A stretch of DNA of 64,000 nucleotides from Rhodobacteraceae bacterium Alg238-R152 (lineage in GTDB: Bacteria > Pseudomonadota > Alphaproteobacteria > Rhodobacterales > Rhodobacteraceae): assembly GCA_900537125.1 (NCBI GenBank), contig UNRJ01000001.1:434001-498000 (forward strand), in the 5' to 3' direction. Below, piece after piece: positions 62,767 through 64,000 of this stretch. The notes under the pieces were generated by a model that saw only the letters and a list, made by a program, of their open reading frames with translations, made no database searches and was not told the origin of the DNA. The position numbers were made by a program, and so were the translations under genes. The first letter of the stretch is position 1, and each line of letters begins with the position of its first letter.

Positions 62767-63216
62767 TTACGTGAGTTTTTCGAGCAGCAAAAGGAAGATG
62801 GTTTGCTCCGCTTCATTCAGCGGCGCGAGGGTGTCTTTGGTGATTTGATGCGCGGCTGGTGCCACAGATTCAAACAAGTCCCAACCCGCCGCAGTGGGTT
62901 TGAGCAGAAGGCAGCGTTGATCGTTCGGATCAGGCGAACTTGCCACCAGGCTTTTTGTGCGCAGCCGGTCAATGACGCCTTTGATTGTGGCGCCGTCCAT
63001 GGCGGTGGCCCGGCCAAGAGCGTTTTGAGAAACGGCTCCAAGTTCGCAGAGTTTGGCAAGGGCGGCAAATTGCGTTGGCGTCAGATCAGAAATCTCCTCG
63101 GCAAAGACTGCCAGATGCCGCTGATTGGCGCGGCGCATAAGAAAGCCAACCTGTGTGTCTAAGCAATAGCCCGCAGCAGCATCAGATGGGGACAGTGGCG
63201 AAGTTTTGGAAGTCAT
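62767..63216 (-). CDS. MarR-family transcriptional regulator
   Basis: 149 residues from the ATG at 63216. Helices and winged HTH are typical: VGFLMRRANQRHLAVFAEEISDLTPTQFAALAKLCELGAVSQNALGRATAMDGATIKGVIDRLRTKSLVASSPDPNDQRCLLLKPT, with the DPNDQR wing. It probably binds an aromatic or heterocyclic effector. It is divergent from the molybdo-flavoprotein gene and ends 91 bp from the convergent ABC operon, so either could be its target. Confidence 0.9.
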   Translation of the reverse strand: MTSKTSPLSPSDAAAGYCLDTQVGFLMRRANQRHLAVFAEEISDLTPTQFAALAKLCELGAVSQNALGRATAMDGATIKGVIDRLRTKSLVASSPDPNDQRCLLLKPTAAGWDLFESVAPAAHQITKDTLAPLNEAEQTIFLLLLEKLT

Positions 63217-63252
63217 CTCGGGTTGCCTTATTCTGGGCGAAGACGCGATTTG

Positions 63253-63307
63253 TTGACAGAGATGTAAAACTTGCCGCAAAATCCATTGGTATACATACAA
63301 GTTTGTA
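63253..63307. promoter_or_regulatory. Divergent promoter region of the MarR and FAD-subunit genes
   Basis: The 122-bp intergenic region has a consensus TTGACA at 63253-63258 (plus strand), with a poor -10 match (CAAAAT at 63277), and a TACAA-GT-TTGTA inverted repeat at 63296-63307 next to GTATAC. The inverted repeat is a candidate MarR operator. Confidence 0.35.
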
Positions 63308-63338
63308 GTGCCGCGCCCTGACGATTTGAGAGGTCACC

Positions 63339-64000
63339 ATGGGGATTTATCATCGCCCCGACAAGTTGAAAGATGCGCTCGCGGTTTTGGCGTCATCGGG
63401 CGCACGGCCGGTGGCCGGATGCACAGATGTTTTTGCGACCACAGAGGCGCAGGAGCTGGCCGGAGACGTGCTTGATCTCACCGATATTGCAGAGCTTCGG
63501 GGGGTTTCGGAGACCGCAGAGTGCTGGCGCATTGGCGCAACAACAACCTGGCGCGAGGTGCGTTTTGCGGACCTTCCATCGGCGTTTGACATGTTGGTAG
63601 AGGCGGCCCGTGAAGTTGGCGGTGTGCAGGTCCAGAATACCGGCACTGTTGCGGGCAATATCTGCAATGCATCCCCGGCGGCGGATGGGATGCCGCCGCT
63701 GTTGGCGTTGGATGCACAGATCGAACTGGTGTCTGCACATGGTGTGCGGCAAGTGCCCTTGGCAGCCTATGTGACCGGGCCACGTCAGAGTATCCGGCAC
63801 ACCGATGAGTTGGTAAGTGCAATTTTGGTACCAAAAGCCCGTGCGGTGGGACGAAGCCGATTCCTCAAATTGGGCGCACGCAAACATTTGGTGATCTCCA
63901 TTGCGATGGTGGCGGTGCGGTTGGACGTTGTTGCCGGACAGATCAGAGAGGCTGCGGTGGCTGTCGGGGCCTGTGGACCTGTGGCACAACGCGCAACTGC
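63339..64000 (+). CDS. FAD-binding subunit of a xanthine/CO-dehydrogenase-type molybdoenzyme (3' end outside window)
   Basis: The frame is open from the ATG at 63339 to the window edge, about 220 residues. FAD-binding motifs are RPVAGCTDVFATTEAQ near residue 28 and NTGTVAGNICNASPAADGMPPLLALDA near residue 105, both typical of the XdhA-FAD/CoxM family. Downstream genes should encode a 2Fe-2S subunit and a molybdopterin subunit. Such enzymes hydroxylate purines, nicotinate and other N-heterocycles, or oxidise CO. GAGAGG precedes the ATG. The context (hyuAB, ABC importer, MarR) favours an N-heterocycle; this is inference. Confidence 0.9.
   Translation, partial: MGIYHRPDKLKDALAVLASSGARPVAGCTDVFATTEAQELAGDVLDLTDIAELRGVSETAECWRIGATTTWREVRFADLPSAFDMLVEAAREVGGVQVQNTGTVAGNICNASPAADGMPPLLALDAQIELVSAHGVRQVPLAAYVTGPRQSIRHTDELVSAILVPKARAVGRSRFLKLGARKHLVISIAMVAVRLDVVAGQIREAAVAVGACGPVAQRAT

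Noticed and set aside
62686..63162. 158-codon open frame on the plus strand after the second ABC operon
   Set aside because: It is antisense to the MarR gene, which has an unmistakable winged HTH.
63253..63282. TTGACA at 63253 as a confident promoter
   Set aside because: The -10 at correct spacing is only CAAAAT, and the gene start lies some way downstream; kept only as a low-confidence note.

Overview
The window looks like a chromosomal segment of a Rhodobacteraceae (Roseobacter-group) alphaproteobacterium. The grounds are the gene order ntrC-ntrY-ntrX-trkA-trkH-hfq-hflX, an F1-ATPase zeta inhibitor (DUF1476), a RNase E carrying a huge insertion, an apparently split B12-dependent methionine synthase, an alphaproteobacterial LexA box (GTTC-N7-GTTC), and moderately GC-rich DNA with tightly packed, often 1-4 bp overlapping genes. 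I see no tRNA, rRNA, CRISPR array, insertion sequence or prophage, and base composition looks even throughout.

Layout. 1-9.8 kb: 3' end of ntrC, then ntrY, ntrX, two tandem paralogous lipoproteins on the other strand, and trkA-trkH-hfq-hflX. 9.8-19.3 kb: penicillin-acylase-family hydrolase, a 3-hydroxyisobutyrate-dehydrogenase-like reductase, a structured-looking intergenic region, a SYLF/YSC84 lipoprotein, hemB, a small membrane protein and mfd. 19.4-26.4 kb: two MFS exporters, a FrnE-like DsbA protein coupled to an acyl-CoA synthetase, a XRE-cupin regulator and an ATP-grasp protein. 26.4-31.6 kb: DUF1638 protein, SAM methyltransferase, B12-binding protein and, after two unrelated genes, a Bmt-like homocysteine methyltransferase. 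Together these look like parts of a split MetH; the pterin-binding part is not in the window. One of the two unrelated genes is a radical-SAM gene with a near-ideal LexA box between its -35 and -10. 31.7-36 kb: short MprF-like protein, ATPase zeta inhibitor, purC-purS-purQ. 36-39.2 kb: dctB-dctD. 39.3-43.7 kb: HAD phosphatase, a long leader and rne.

44-64 kb is catabolic and transport-rich. A livJHMGF-type ABC transporter converges on a CoA-transferase with a XRE-cupin regulator, next to glutaryl-CoA dehydrogenase, which suggests glutarate/lysine degradation. Then come hyuB-hyuA (hydantoinase/oxoprolinase family), a degenerate PCuAC-like anchored protein divergent from a multi-pass membrane protein, a second complete Liv/Urt-type ABC transporter, a MarR regulator, and the start of a xanthine/CO-dehydrogenase-type FAD subunit. 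The second block may serve uptake and oxidation or hydrolysis of an N-heterocyclic or cyclic amide compound; the substrate is not readable from sequence.

Most notable: DctD and NtrX both lack the GAFTGA loop needed to engage sigma-54, and DctD also has its Walker B acidic pair swapped; RNase E has about 370 extra residues inside its S1 domain that resemble its own C-terminal tail; the split methionine synthase neighbourhood; the LexA-controlled radical SAM gene with a possibly leaderless start; and paired hairpins placed identically after both ABC binding-protein genes.
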